Shown: positions 15,473-24,880, numbered from the stretch's first letter. The stretch is DNA of 64,000 nucleotides from Thiorhodovibrio winogradskyi (GCF_036208045.1 NZ_CP121472.1:3669531-3733530), one strand, 5' to 3'. A program made the numbers and translations. The notes: generated by a model not told the origin, from the sequence alone.

Positions 15473-16876
15473 GTGAACGCTAAAAGGAACGCGGACATTC
15501 CTGTCCGCGAATCGAAATCCAAACACGGTTTGGAAAACCCAAGCTCCGTTAAAGAAAATTCCGGCGAAGATCGGGCTATGAGCGACGCCAATCTCCTGAT
15601 CAAACCGTTGCCGACTGGATGGGAAAATCACCAGTTCGCCGACGTGTGTGATCGTGTGAAGGACTCACATAAACCGGTTGAAGGAGGTTCCACGCCTTAC
15701 GTCGGACTGGAACATCTAGCACAAGGCTTTCCGGCGTTTGTCGGTCGCGGAACGGAAAGCGACATCAAATCTTCAAAGACGGCATTTAAAATTGGAGACA
15801 TTCTGTTTGGAAAGCTTCGTCCATACTTACGCAAAGGAACACAAGCAGATTTCGAAGGCATTAGCTCAACTGACATTCTGGTGTTCCGTGCGGCGGAAAT
15901 CTGCGAGTCCGATTTCTTAAAGTATCTCATCCATAGCGACGAGTTCATCGGCCACGCCCAATCAACGACGTCCGGGGTTCAGCATCCGCGAACTTCGTGG
16001 CCTTCATTACGGGAGTTCCGCCTTTCGCTCCCCCCACTGCCCGAGCAGAAGAAGATCGCGCACATCCTTTCGACGGTGCAGCGGGCGATCGAAGCGCAGG
16101 AGCGGATCATTCAGACCACCACCGAGCTGAAAAAGGCCCTCATGCACAAGCTCTTCACCGAAGGCCTCCGCAACGAACCCCAAAAACAAACCGAAATCGG
16201 CCTCGTCCCCAAAAGCTGGGAAGTTTTGACCGTTCAAGACCTCGTCGACCGGAACATTCTTGATAAGCCAATCGATGGAAACCATGGCGAAATCCATCCG
16301 AAGGTCTCGGACTTCGTTCCAGAGGGCATTCCGTTCATCATGGCGTCCGACCTAAAAGGCGGCTCGGTAAATCTCAAAACCTGTAACTTCATCACGAAGG
16401 AAAGGGCTGATCGCCTACGCAAGGGTTTCTCTTTGCCCGGAGATGTTTTGATCTCCCACAAGGCTACTATCGGAGAAACGGCTATCGTTCCAGAGATTGA
16501 GCATTACATCATGCTGACGCCACAGGTCACCTACTATCGCGTGTTGGATCGCGACGCATTGTCGAATCAATACCTGCGCTGCTACTTCGATTCTCCGACA
16601 TTCCAAAAGCCGTTGAAGAACGTCGCTGGCGACGGATCAACAAGAGCCTACATCGGTATCACGAAGCAACGCGGCCTTCCCGTTCTTCTTCCGGAAATCG
16701 ACGAGCAGCGGGAACTCGCAGACGTTTCAGGGCGCCTCGACGAAAAGATCCGTCAAGCCATCGCGAAGAAGAATGCTTTCTCCGACCTCTTCCGAACCCT
16801 CCTACACGAAATGATGAAAGCGAAGACTCGCGTTCACAAACACGATTTTCCGCAGGAGGACATACCGCATGATTGA
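15473..16876 (+). CDS. hsdS: Type I restriction specificity subunit HsdS
   Basis: This 467-residue protein has two target recognition domains. The first is at about residues 45-210 (LPTGWENHQFADVCDRV, GDILFGKLRPYLRK, LPPLPEQKKIAHILSTVQ) and the second at about 240-440 (VPKSWEVLTVQDLV, GDVLISHKATIGE, LPEIDEQRELADVSGRL). The central and terminal coiled-coil repeats are visible. GTG 15473 has AAAGGAGG at the right spacing. ATG 15578 lacks a good site but begins where the family does, and the extra 35 residues look like translated spacer. The DNA target cannot be predicted. Confidence 0.88.
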   Translation: MNAKRNADIPVRESKSKHGLENPSSVKENSGEDRAMSDANLLIKPLPTGWENHQFADVCDRVKDSHKPVEGGSTPYVGLEHLAQGFPAFVGRGTESDIKSSKTAFKIGDILFGKLRPYLRKGTQADFEGISSTDILVFRAAEICESDFLKYLIHSDEFIGHAQSTTSGVQHPRTSWPSLREFRLSLPPLPEQKKIAHILSTVQRAIEAQERIIQTTTELKKALMHKLFTEGLRNEPQKQTEIGLVPKSWEVLTVQDLVDRNILDKPIDGNHGEIHPKVSDFVPEGIPFIMASDLKGGSVNLKTCNFITKERADRLRKGFSLPGDVLISHKATIGETAIVPEIEHYIMLTPQVTYYRVLDRDALSNQYLRCYFDSPTFQKPLKNVAGDGSTRAYIGITKQRGLPVLLPEIDEQRELADVSGRLDEKIRQAIAKKNAFSDLFRTLLHEMMKAKTRVHKHDFPQEDIPHD

Positions 16877-19121
16877 AAGGATCGTAATCAGCAATGTCGC
16901 GACTTACGGCACCAGTCCGAAAGCGCTGAGTGATCTAAAGGAGATTAACTTTGTCTATGGTTCCAACGGAACCGGCAAGACAACGATCTCCCGGGTTATC
17001 GCGGACTGTGCATCGCACACGAATTGCTCGCTCATTTGGCGAGGAGGCTCACCAATGGAGCTTCTCGTTTACAACCGGGATTTCGTGGAACGGAATTTCA
17101 ATCAGCCTGACGAGCTGAAGGGCATCTTCACACTCGGCGAGAAAGACAAGGCGACGCTCGACAAGATCGACGCGGCGAAGGGCGAACTTGATGAAATCAA
17201 GAAGAAGATCGTCCAGCTAAAGTGCGTGCTCCATGGCGAGGATGGAAATGGCGGGAAAGGTGCCGAACTTGCAGATCTGGAGGACACATTTGAAGGCAAG
17301 TGCTGGGATCTCAAATTGAAGCACGACGATAAGTTGCAAGGAGCGTTTGCTGGCGTCCGAGGAAAGAAAAGCGCCTTCAAGGCACGCCTCCTTGCGGAAT
17401 CCGCATCAAACTCGTCGGCGGCTGTTTCTCTCCCCGATCTCGAGAACAAAGCCTCTACCGTTTTCGGGGAAGCTCCACAGGCAGCCCTGACCTTGGCAGT
17501 TCCGAATGGGGCTGAACTGCTCGCCCACGAAACCAACGGGATCCTGAAGAAAAAGCTGATCGGAAAGACGGACGTCAACATTGCTGCGCTCATCCAAAAG
17601 CTCGGTAATAGTGATTGGGTTAAGCAGGGCCGCGACTACTACGACCCCGATGAACGTGTCTGTCCATTTTGCCAGCAAGACACGCCGCCATCCTTGGAAG
17701 ACAGTTTGAACGAGTATTTCGACGAGACATTTCTCGCGGACTCTGCCTCCATCGAAAAACTTTACACTGATTACAAAACAGATTCCGGGCGGCTCCAGCA
17801 AAACGTTCAGACACTCCTTGATGATCCATCAGAATTTCTGGATACGGAAAAACTTCAGTCCGAAAGCGAGCTGCTCGCCTCAAAAGTTCGGATAAACATC
17901 CAGCGCATCGAAGAGAAACGGCGTGAGTCGGGCAAATCCATCGAGCTTGACTCCCTGCAAGACGTTCTGAGTGCGGTTACAAAGCTTGTTGAAGAGGCAA
18001 ACACTGCGATTCAGAAGCACAATACAATGGTTGCGAATCTTGCAGCCGAACGCACTCTGCTAACCGGCCAAGTGTGGCGATACTTGCTCGATCATGAAAT
18101 CAAGGCTGACTTGGCAACCTATACCGCCCAGAAGTCGGGAATCGAGAAGGGCATTAAAAACCTCGAAACTCAAATCGCGGACAAGACCAAGGAACTGCGA
18201 ACCAAAGACCAGGAGATAAAATCTCTGGAGAAGGATACGACGAGCATTCAACCGACAATCGACGGTATCAATGCTTTGCTACACTCTTTCGGCTTCACCG
18301 GTTTTGCCTTGGCGAAATCGGAGAGGGAACCGTTTTACAAAATTCAGCGTCCAGATGGCTCGGACGCCAAGGAGACGCTCAGCGAGGGAGAGACGAGCTT
18401 CATCACGTTCCTTTACTTCTACCACCTCCTCAAGGGAAGCGAGACCCAGACGGGAATGACTTCCGACCGGGTTGTTGTCTTTGACGATCCAGTCTCAAGC
18501 TTGGACAGCGACATTCTGTTTATCGTGAGCAACCTTATAAAGGGCGTGTTCGATGAAGTGCGGAATGGAGGCGGGACGATAAGGCAGGTTTTCGTGCTGA
18601 CGCACAACGTATATTTCCACAAGGAGGTCTCGTTCCACCCCAAGCGATGCGCGGACGGGCGCTTGAAGGACGAGACGTTCTGGACGGTAAGAAAATCAAA
18701 CCAGGAATCAAAGCTTCGGCATCACGAGACGAACCCGATCAAGACGTCCTATGATCTTCTCTGGACTGAAGTGCGCAATCCTGACCGAGACAATCTCGCG
18801 ATTCAGAACACGATGAGGCGGATACTTGAGAACTACTTCAAGATCCTTGGGAACGTCGACCCCGATGACATCAGCGCCCATTTTGAGGGCAAAGAAAAGC
18901 TGATCTGCCGGTCGTTGTTCTCTTGGGTCAACGATGGATCACATTTTGCCCACGATTCTCTTTACGTCTCGATCGACGACTCAATGGTCGAAAGCTATTT
19001 GAGCGTCTTCAAACGCATCTTCGACGAGACTGGGCACATCGCCCACTACAACATGATGATGGGCGAAACTGCGGCTCCCGCAGCAGTCGAGGCTGTGAAT
19101 TCAGCGACACCGCTTACCTGA
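16869..19121 (+). CDS. RloC/PrrC-like anticodon nuclease, AAA ATPase
   Basis: This 750-residue protein overlaps hsdS by 8 bp. The Walker A YGSNGTGKTT is at residues 31-39. A long charged coiled-coil region is split near residue 265 by a CPFCQQ motif, like the zinc hook of RloC. SEGETSFITFLYF gives the ABC signature region and VVVFDDPVSSLDS (near 535) the Walker B, with LTHN following. The C-terminal part has RRILENYFKIL (R-x3-E) near 649 and WVNDGSHFAH about 38 residues later, which may correspond to the Arg-Glu-His triad of PrrC and RloC. Position between hsdS and hsdR is the classical place for such suicide tRNA nucleases. Enzyme activity is inferred. Confidence 0.65.
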   Translation: MIERIVISNVATYGTSPKALSDLKEINFVYGSNGTGKTTISRVIADCASHTNCSLIWRGGSPMELLVYNRDFVERNFNQPDELKGIFTLGEKDKATLDKIDAAKGELDEIKKKIVQLKCVLHGEDGNGGKGAELADLEDTFEGKCWDLKLKHDDKLQGAFAGVRGKKSAFKARLLAESASNSSAAVSLPDLENKASTVFGEAPQAALTLAVPNGAELLAHETNGILKKKLIGKTDVNIAALIQKLGNSDWVKQGRDYYDPDERVCPFCQQDTPPSLEDSLNEYFDETFLADSASIEKLYTDYKTDSGRLQQNVQTLLDDPSEFLDTEKLQSESELLASKVRINIQRIEEKRRESGKSIELDSLQDVLSAVTKLVEEANTAIQKHNTMVANLAAERTLLTGQVWRYLLDHEIKADLATYTAQKSGIEKGIKNLETQIADKTKELRTKDQEIKSLEKDTTSIQPTIDGINALLHSFGFTGFALAKSEREPFYKIQRPDGSDAKETLSEGETSFITFLYFYHLLKGSETQTGMTSDRVVVFDDPVSSLDSDILFIVSNLIKGVFDEVRNGGGTIRQVFVLTHNVYFHKEVSFHPKRCADGRLKDETFWTVRKSNQESKLRHHETNPIKTSYDLLWTEVRNPDRDNLAIQNTMRRILENYFKILGNVDPDDISAHFEGKEKLICRSLFSWVNDGSHFAHDSLYVSIDDSMVESYLSVFKRIFDETGHIAHYNMMMGETAAPAAVEAVNSATPLT

Positions 19122-19124
19122 ACC

Positions 19125-19443
19125 ATGCCCACACCCGGAGAACGCAAAGCCGTCCAAACCCGGATCCTCGCCTCCGCCGAGGCCATCGGTTGGACAATTG
19201 TGTTCCGCGAGAAAGCCGAGCGCCGGCGCGGGTTTGATCTGGACGCGCCGCCCGCCGACCGCGCCAAAAAATACCGTTCGATCTTCTTCGACGACCTGCT
19301 CGACGCCAAGGTGCGGGAATTCAACCCGCTTTCCGCCCAGACCGAGGGCGCGTTGCTCGGGCAGTTACGCCGTCTCCGGACCAACATCTGCGCCAACCGG
19401 GAATTCATCGAGCACCTGCGCAACCGGGGCAAATGCTTCGACC
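19125..19443 (+). pseudogene. 5' fragment of a second hsdR
   Basis: From ATG 19125 the frame reads MPTPGERKAVQTRILASAEA, EKAERRRGFDLDAPPADRA, IFFDDLLDAKVREFNPLS and NREFIEHLRNRGKCFD. The intact hsdR at 20218 begins MPTPGEHKTVQSRILEYAQA and follows the same path, but the two differ at roughly a third of positions. Similarity stops after about 106 codons, exactly where the intact gene continues NRGKFFDVDAK. The toxin-antitoxin pair begins 64 bp later. This is a leftover of a different hsdR allele. Confidence 0.82.
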
Positions 19444-19506
19444 ACCTCGCAGATGTTCATTGTCGGCGGTCAAACCGCACACCTGATGCTTTTCGGACTA
19501 AAACCC

Positions 19507-19707
19507 ATGAACAACACGCTGATCGAGGCTGAACTTCCTACGGAGCTTGCAGCTCAAGCCCAAGCATTTGTCGCGGCAGGCTGGGCGACGGACTTCAATG
19601 ACCTGCTGGCGGAGGCGCTACGGCGATTTCTTGAGTCCCATGAAGCATCGGTGACCGAATCCTTTATCAAGGACGATATAGAGTGGGGTCTCCATGGAAG
19701 AGACTGA
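19507..19707 (+). CDS. Antitoxin of a PIN toxin pair
   Basis: This 66-residue protein starts at the ATG at 19507. LIEAELPTELAAQAQAFVAAGW, DFNDLLAEALRRFLESH and IKDDIEWGLHG form a short ribbon-helix-helix-like antitoxin followed by an acidic tail. It overlaps the toxin start by 14 bp. The pair is inserted between the hsdR fragment and the intact hsdR. Confidence 0.72.
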   Translation: MNNTLIEAELPTELAAQAQAFVAAGWATDFNDLLAEALRRFLESHEASVTESFIKDDIEWGLHGRD

Positions 19708-20212
19708 CCAGCGACCGCCGCTGGTAGTCTGTGATGCGGGACCGCTCATTCACCTGGACGAAGTCGGGTGCCTGGACCTGTTGGCTGACTTCCCAGTTGT
19801 CTTGGTGCCGGGTGAGGTTTGGCGCGAAGCGCAGCGGCACCGGCCGAGTGTGCTAGTTCAATCTGTTGTGACACTGCGGCAGCTCACATCCACTCGACCC
19901 GTGCCGCCCGCACTCGCCGCCATGGCCCGGCTCCTTTCCCTGCATGCAGGGGAAATGGAGGCGCTTCGGGTTGCGCTGGAGCATGATCCCGCTCTGTTGT
20001 TGACCGATGACACGGCGGCACGCCTGGCAGCCCGCAATCTCTTGATCAGGGCGCATGGAACACTCGGCATTCTGCTGCGCGCGATCCGTCGCGGTCAGCG
20101 GTCGAAGGACGAGCTGATTGAGGTGCTGCGAGAACTGCCCAAAAAATCGACCCTGCACCTGAAGCGCAGTCTTCTGGACGATGTGATCCGCGAAGCCGAA
20201 AGACTCCCCTGA
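19694..20212 (+). CDS. PIN-like toxin (DUF3368-type)
   Basis: This 172-residue protein starts PPLVVCDAGPLIHLDEV, the first acidic block. VLVPGEVWREAQ, LHAGEMEALRVAL with the central glutamate, and PALLLTDDTAARLAARNLL with the second acidic pair follow, then the characteristic AHGTLGILLRAI. All catalytic positions are present, so it should be an active ribonuclease when free of its antitoxin. hsdR starts 5 bp after its stop, so transcription probably continues through. Confidence 0.83.
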   Translation: MEETDQRPPLVVCDAGPLIHLDEVGCLDLLADFPVVLVPGEVWREAQRHRPSVLVQSVVTLRQLTSTRPVPPALAAMARLLSLHAGEMEALRVALEHDPALLLTDDTAARLAARNLLIRAHGTLGILLRAIRRGQRSKDELIEVLRELPKKSTLHLKRSLLDDVIREAERLP

Positions 20213-20217
20213 TACCA

Positions 20218-23139
20218 ATGCCAACCCCCGGCGAGCACAAGACCGTTCAGTCGCGAATTCTGGAATACGCTCAGGCCGTCGGTTGGACCTTTGTGCCCCG
20301 CAAGCAAGCGGAGCAGCGGCGGGGGTTTGACCCCGACGCGCCAGCCGCCGACCGCGCCAGGAGCCGCTCCCTCTTCTTCGACGACCTGCTCGCCGCCAAG
20401 GTGCGGGAATTCAACTCGCGCTACATCGAGGCCGGGGGCGCGTTGCTCGGCCAGTTCCGCCATCTGCGCGCCGACATCCATGGCAACCGGGAATTCGTCG
20501 AGTATCTGCGCAACCGGGGCAAGTTCTTCGACGTGGATGCGAAGCGCGAGCGCGACCTGATCCTGATCGATTATGAGCATCCCGAAAGGAACGTCTACGA
20601 GGTTACCGAGGAATGGGCCTTTCACAACGGCCACCATGGCACGCGCGAGGATGTCGTCTTTCTCATCAACGGCATCCCGGTGCTGGTGATCGAGTGCAAG
20701 AACGCCAACAAGGACGAGGCGATTGCGCTGGGGGTGGACCAGATCCGGCGCTATCACCGCGAGACGCCCGAGCTGTTCGTACCACAGCAGCTGTTCACCG
20801 CCACCGATGCCATCGGTTTTTGCTACGGGGTTAGCTGGAACACGGTGCGGCGGAACATTTTCAACTGGAAGGACGCGGAGGTCGGCAAGCTGGAGGCCAA
20901 GGTGAAGGGCTTCTGCGCCATCCCGCAAATGCTCGGCTTCCTGAAGGATTACATCGTCTTTGCCGAGAAGGACGAGGAGCTGAACAAGTACATCCTGCGC
21001 CAGCACCAGACCGGCGCGGTGGAGGCGGCGGTCCGCCGCGCCCTTGATCCCCTGCGCACCCGCGGTCTGGTATGGCATACCCAGGGCAGCGGCAAGACCT
21101 TCACCATGATCAAGGCGGCGGAGCGCTTGTTCCGCGCGCCCGAGGCGGACAAGCCCACCGTGCTGCTGATGATCGACCGCAACGAGCTGGAAGATCAGAT
21201 GCTGAAGAACCTCGCGGCGCTGGGCCTGGGCAATCTGGAGCACGCCGGCAGCATCGCCCGGCTCAACCAGCTGTTGCGCGACGACTATCGCGGCATCATC
21301 CTGACCATGATCCACAAGTTCCGCGACATGCCGGCGAACCTCAACAGGCGCGCGAATATCTACGTGCTGATCGACGAGGCCCACCGCACCACCGGCGGCG
21401 ATCTCGGCAATTTTCTGATGGCTGGTCTGCCGAACGCGACCTTCATCGGCTTCACCGGCACGCCGGTGGACAAGACAGCTTACGGCAAGGGCACCTTCAA
21501 GACCTTCGGCAGCGAGGACGACCAGGGCTACCTGCACAAGTATTCCATTGCCGACAGCATCGAGGACGGCACGACACTGCCGCTCTACTACCAGCTCGCG
21601 CCGAACGAGATGCTGGTCCCGCACGAGACGCTGGACAAGGAGTTCTTGTCGCTGGCCGAGGCCGAGGGGGTAGCGGACATCGAGGAGCTGAACAAGATCC
21701 TCGAGCGGGCGGTGAATCTGAAGAACTTTCTCAAGGGCAAGAAACGGATCGGGAAGGTGGCCGAGTTCGTCGCCCGCCACTATCGCGAGAACGTCGAGCC
21801 GCTCGGCTACAAGGCGTTTCTCGTCGGCGTGGACCGCGAGGCCTGCGCCCACTACAAGCACGCGCTGGACAAGTTTCTCCCGCCCCAGTATTCGGAGGTC
21901 GTCTATACCGGCAGCAACAAGGACTCGAAGCGGCTGAAGGCATTCCATCTCGAACCGAAGCGGGAGCGGCAGATCCGCAAGAGCTTCAGCAAGCTCGACC
22001 AGCAACCCAAGATTCTCATCGTCACCGAGAAACTGCTGACCGGCTTCGACGCGCCGGTGCTCCATGCCATGTATCTCGACAAGCCGATGCGGGATCACAC
22101 CCTGCTGCAGGCCATCGCCCGGGTGAACCGCCCCTATGAGAACGAGGCGCGGGAGATGGTGAAGCCCCACGGCTTCGTGTTGGATTTTGTCGGCATTTTC
22201 GACAACCTGGAAAAGGCGCTGGCCTTCGATAGCGACGAGATCAACGCCATCGTCAAGGACCTGAAGCTGCTCAAGGTGCTGTTCAAGAACAAGATGGCGT
22301 CCGAGGCTCCGGCCTACCTCGGCCTGATTGAGCGCCACTTCAACGACAAGGACGTGGACACCCTCATCGAGCACTTCCGCGACCCCGAGCGGCGCAAGGC
22401 GTTCTTCAAGGCGTACAAGGAAATCGAGATGCTCTACGAGATCATCTCGCCCGATGCCTTTCTGCGGCCTTTCATGGACGACTATGCCACCCTGTCCGCC
22501 ATCTACGCGGTGGTCCGCAAGGCGTACAGCAAACGCGTGTCGGTGGACCGAGATTTCCAGCGCAAGACCAACCAGCTGGTGCAGGACCAGGTCAGCATCT
22601 ACGAGGTGCAACGCGTCGACGGGCTGGTCGAGATCAATGCCGAGACCATCGAGCTGATCAAGCAGCGCCAGGGCGGCGACGCCACCAAGGTGATCAACCT
22701 GATCAAGGGCATCGAGCGCAAGGCCGAGGAGGAGAGCGAGGACCCCTACCTGATCGCCATGGCCGAGCGCGCGCGGGCGGTGCAGGATGCCTTCGAGAGC
22801 CGCCAGCTCGACACGGCGGAGGCCCTGGCGGCACTGCTGCGGGAGGTCGAGTCGAACGAGACCCGAAAGCAGGAGCAGGCCGAGAAGTCCTTCGATGGCC
22901 TGACCTATTTCGTCTACCGGACCCTGTTGGATGCCGGCATCGGCAACCCCGAGGCCGTCAGCCGCAAGATCCGGCTGGCCTTTGGGGAATTCTCCAACTG
23001 GAAGCGAAGCGAGAACGCCTTGCGCGAGCTGCGCAAGCAGGTGACCTTCGCGCTCTTGGCCGAGACGGAGGATCTGGACCGGGTCACGACATTGGTGGAT
23101 GAGCTATTCACACTGCTCGACAAGGCGCAGCGGATCTAA
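20218..23139 (+). CDS. hsdR: Type I restriction endonuclease subunit HsdR
   Basis: This 973-residue protein supplies DNA translocation and cleavage to the HsdMSR complex. The nuclease domain shows DVVFLINGIPVLVIECKNANK near residue 158 with the E-x-K catalytic pair. The helicase motor has the Walker A HTQGSGKTFTM near 290, VLIDEAHRTTGG (DEAH) near 386, FTGTPVDK, and LTGFDAPVLHAMYLDKPM with QAIARVNRP as motifs V and VI. The C-terminal helical part is complete. Length is normal for the family. It follows the toxin gene at 5 bp. Confidence 0.95.
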   Translation: MPTPGEHKTVQSRILEYAQAVGWTFVPRKQAEQRRGFDPDAPAADRARSRSLFFDDLLAAKVREFNSRYIEAGGALLGQFRHLRADIHGNREFVEYLRNRGKFFDVDAKRERDLILIDYEHPERNVYEVTEEWAFHNGHHGTREDVVFLINGIPVLVIECKNANKDEAIALGVDQIRRYHRETPELFVPQQLFTATDAIGFCYGVSWNTVRRNIFNWKDAEVGKLEAKVKGFCAIPQMLGFLKDYIVFAEKDEELNKYILRQHQTGAVEAAVRRALDPLRTRGLVWHTQGSGKTFTMIKAAERLFRAPEADKPTVLLMIDRNELEDQMLKNLAALGLGNLEHAGSIARLNQLLRDDYRGIILTMIHKFRDMPANLNRRANIYVLIDEAHRTTGGDLGNFLMAGLPNATFIGFTGTPVDKTAYGKGTFKTFGSEDDQGYLHKYSIADSIEDGTTLPLYYQLAPNEMLVPHETLDKEFLSLAEAEGVADIEELNKILERAVNLKNFLKGKKRIGKVAEFVARHYRENVEPLGYKAFLVGVDREACAHYKHALDKFLPPQYSEVVYTGSNKDSKRLKAFHLEPKRERQIRKSFSKLDQQPKILIVTEKLLTGFDAPVLHAMYLDKPMRDHTLLQAIARVNRPYENEAREMVKPHGFVLDFVGIFDNLEKALAFDSDEINAIVKDLKLLKVLFKNKMASEAPAYLGLIERHFNDKDVDTLIEHFRDPERRKAFFKAYKEIEMLYEIISPDAFLRPFMDDYATLSAIYAVVRKAYSKRVSVDRDFQRKTNQLVQDQVSIYEVQRVDGLVEINAETIELIKQRQGGDATKVINLIKGIERKAEEESEDPYLIAMAERARAVQDAFESRQLDTAEALAALLREVESNETRKQEQAEKSFDGLTYFVYRTLLDAGIGNPEAVSRKIRLAFGEFSNWKRSENALRELRKQVTFALLAETEDLDRVTTLVDELFTLLDKAQRI

Positions 23140-23143
23140 CGGG

Positions 23144-23467
23144 ATGGCCGATGCCGCGCGCAAACAGGCATTCAAACACCGGGTCCGCCATTGGGCGGAT
23201 CGGTTGGAGGTGCGGGTGGTCCAGCTCAGCGTCCGTCCCATGCGCAGGAAGTGGGCGTCCTGCTCCACCAAGGGTCGGCTGAATTTCAACGACGCACTGC
23301 TCGGGCTGGATACCGAGCTATGGGACTACGTCATCGTCCACGAGCTGCTGCACTTCTCGGTACCCAATCACGGCAAGCTCTGGAAGAGCCTGATGCAGGC
23401 GCACCTGGGGGATTACGCGGCAATGGAGCAACGGTTGGCCGAGATGGCCAGCTCGGCACGGGCATGA
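23144..23467 (+). CDS. Short M48/YgjP-type metallopeptidase
   Basis: This 107-residue protein starts at the ATG at 23144, 4 bp after hsdR. RPMRRKWASCSTKGRLNFN is followed by YVIVHELLHFSVPNHGKLW, giving the zinc motif HELLH at residues 66-70 and a third histidine at 76. This is the core of YgjP/DUF45-like proteins without the usual N-terminal half. Such short versions commonly follow hsdR in type I operons, and their function there is unknown. The stretch from 23468 to 23563 has no gene. Confidence 0.78.
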   Translation: MADAARKQAFKHRVRHWADRLEVRVVQLSVRPMRRKWASCSTKGRLNFNDALLGLDTELWDYVIVHELLHFSVPNHGKLWKSLMQAHLGDYAAMEQRLAEMASSARA

Positions 23468-23563
23468 CGGCCCGCCGCTCCTTGAGGATCTCATGCAGAC
23501 GGTTTGCCTTAGAAGTCGAGCCAACCGCCAATCGCCCAGGCGCCGAGTCCAACTCTTTCTCCG

Positions 23564-23916
23564 CGCATGAGGATGTCGTGGTGCTGGCCGCCACCAATCG
23601 GCCGGATGTGCTCGACCAGGCACTGTTGCGTCCCGGACGCTTCGACCGCAAGGTCTATCTGGAAATGCCGGATCGCGAAGCGCGCCTCGCCATCCTCAAA
23701 ATCCACGCGGCCAGGGTGGCCATGGCGGAGGATCTGGATCTGGCGCGGGTGGCCGAGCGCACGGTCGGTTTTTCCGGGGCCGATCTTGAGAACCTGGTCA
23801 ACGAGGCCGCCTTGCTCGCCGGGCGGGCGCGCAACCAGGAGGTCGGAATGTCCGAGTTCACCCGCGCCCGCGACAAGATCGTGCCGGCGTGTGGCGGTGA
23901 GTCCGGGCTGGTCTAA
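23564..23916 (+). pseudogene. ftsH: FtsH fragment (end of AAA domain)
   Basis: The plus strand reads EDVVVLAATNRPDVLDQALL, RPGRFDRKVYLEMPDREARLAIL and VGFSGADLENLVNEAALLAGRA, then FTRARDKIV. This is the second region of homology and the arginine finger part of the FtsH AAA module. Walker motifs and the HEAGH zinc protease are absent. The membrane anchor and tail of an FtsH lie at 9244-9742, which lack exactly this central part. The frame ends inside the stop of phhB on the other strand. Confidence 0.78.
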
Positions 23917-24266
23917 GCCGCGCTGAAATCCTTAAGAAGCTGATCCGTTTTCGCCGCCATCACGAAGTCATTGCGGTGCAGCCCGCCGATTTTGTGGGAC
24001 CACCAGGTGACGATGACACTGCCCCACTCGGTCGTGAGCTTCGGATGATGGCCTTCGCGCTCGGCGATCTCGCCAACACGGTTGGTAAAGGCAAGCGCTT
24101 GGACGAAGTCGGGGAACTCGAAACCTCGCTCGAGTTGACGCACCCCGTCACGGGTTTCGACCCGCCAGTTCGGGATCTCGGTCATCAGGTCGTTCATCTC
24201 CTGAGCGGAGATTTGCGACGCATCGACGCGGCACGCATCGCAGGATTCTTGGCTGAGTGTTGTCAT
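23913..24266 (-). CDS. phhB: Pterin-4a-carbinolamine dehydratase
   Basis: This 117-residue protein dehydrates 4a-hydroxytetrahydropterin and so regenerates the cofactor of aromatic amino acid hydroxylases. [16 protein letters not shown] is the family start and [24 protein letters not shown] carries the active-site H73-H74. [21 protein letters not shown] gives the third histidine at 91. No phhA or other partner is nearby. Its stop overlaps the ftsH fragment by 4 bp, tail to tail. Confidence 0.94.
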   Translation of the reverse strand: MTTLSQESCDACRVDASQISAQEMNDLMTEIPNWRVETRDGVRQLERGFEFPDFVQALAFTNRVGEIAEREGHHPKLTTEWGSVIVTWWSHKIGGLHRNDFVMAAKTDQLLKDFSAA

Positions 24267-24334
24267 AGAATTTCTCCTCGTGTTTTAACCCTTGATGATA
24301 CGCGAGTCTGTTGGCTCGATGCAGTTTACAGCGG

Positions 24335-24880
24335 TCAATTCAACTTCTCGATCACACCGCAGGCAATGCGCGGCCCGGCCGCGCCAGCGGGTTGAGACTG
24401 GTAATCATCCGGGCCTTGATGAATGACCACTGCAGCGCCGTCGTCATCAAAGATTTGCGCGTCCATGTCCGAGACGCGCGTCATCACCTCGAGATTCAAC
24501 TGGCCGCTATCCGGCACATGGATATTGGGCATGTCGCCAAGGTGCGGCCCTGCCTCGGGAATGTAGCCGTGTGCACGTGGCGTCTCGCCGGTGAGATGAC
24601 CGCCAGCGGACTTGAACGGCGGTTCACACAGGCCCGTCTCATGCAGATGGAAGGCATGCACGCCGCTCGGCAGACCATCAAGCTTTGCGTAAAGCAGCAC
24701 CCCATTCGGGGTCTCGGCCATGGTGATTTCTCCGACCTTGTTGCCGTCGCGATCATGCAGTTGGCTTTCGCCCAGGGTCGCCGTGGCGCCGGCCGGAAGG
24801 CTGAGCAGCATTCCAAGGCAGGTCGCGGGCAAGACAAGCCATGCATGGCGACGAAACGATGTGGAATTTGTGTGAGGCAT
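24335..24880 (-). CDS. sodC: Superoxide dismutase [Cu-Zn], periplasmic
   Basis: This 181-residue protein begins with a signal peptide ending near PAGATA. VHAFHLHETGLC (H78, H80, C85), GGHLTG (H95), AHGYIPEAGPHLGDMPNIHV (H104, D116) and VVIHQGPDDYQSQPAGAAGPRIACGVI (H154, R171, C174) supply the copper and zinc ligands, the disulfide and the guiding arginine. It removes superoxide in the periplasm. phhB lies downstream on the same strand with a 68 bp gap. Confidence 0.95.
   Translation of the reverse strand: MPHTNSTSFRRHAWLVLPATCLGMLLSLPAGATATLGESQLHDRDGNKVGEITMAETPNGVLLYAKLDGLPSGVHAFHLHETGLCEPPFKSAGGHLTGETPRAHGYIPEAGPHLGDMPNIHVPDSGQLNLEVMTRVSDMDAQIFDDDGAAVVIHQGPDDYQSQPAGAAGPRIACGVIEKLN

Noticed and set aside
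19198-19707. A single 169-codon antitoxin gene
   Set aside because: Its first 100 codons are an out-of-frame reading of the hsdR fragment; the antitoxin begins at 19507.
20095-22611. An 838-codon open frame antisense to hsdR
   Set aside because: It runs opposite a clear HsdR protein with all helicase motifs; the antisense product is rich in repeats of Leu, Val, His and Gln as GC-rich antisense frames are, and matches nothing.
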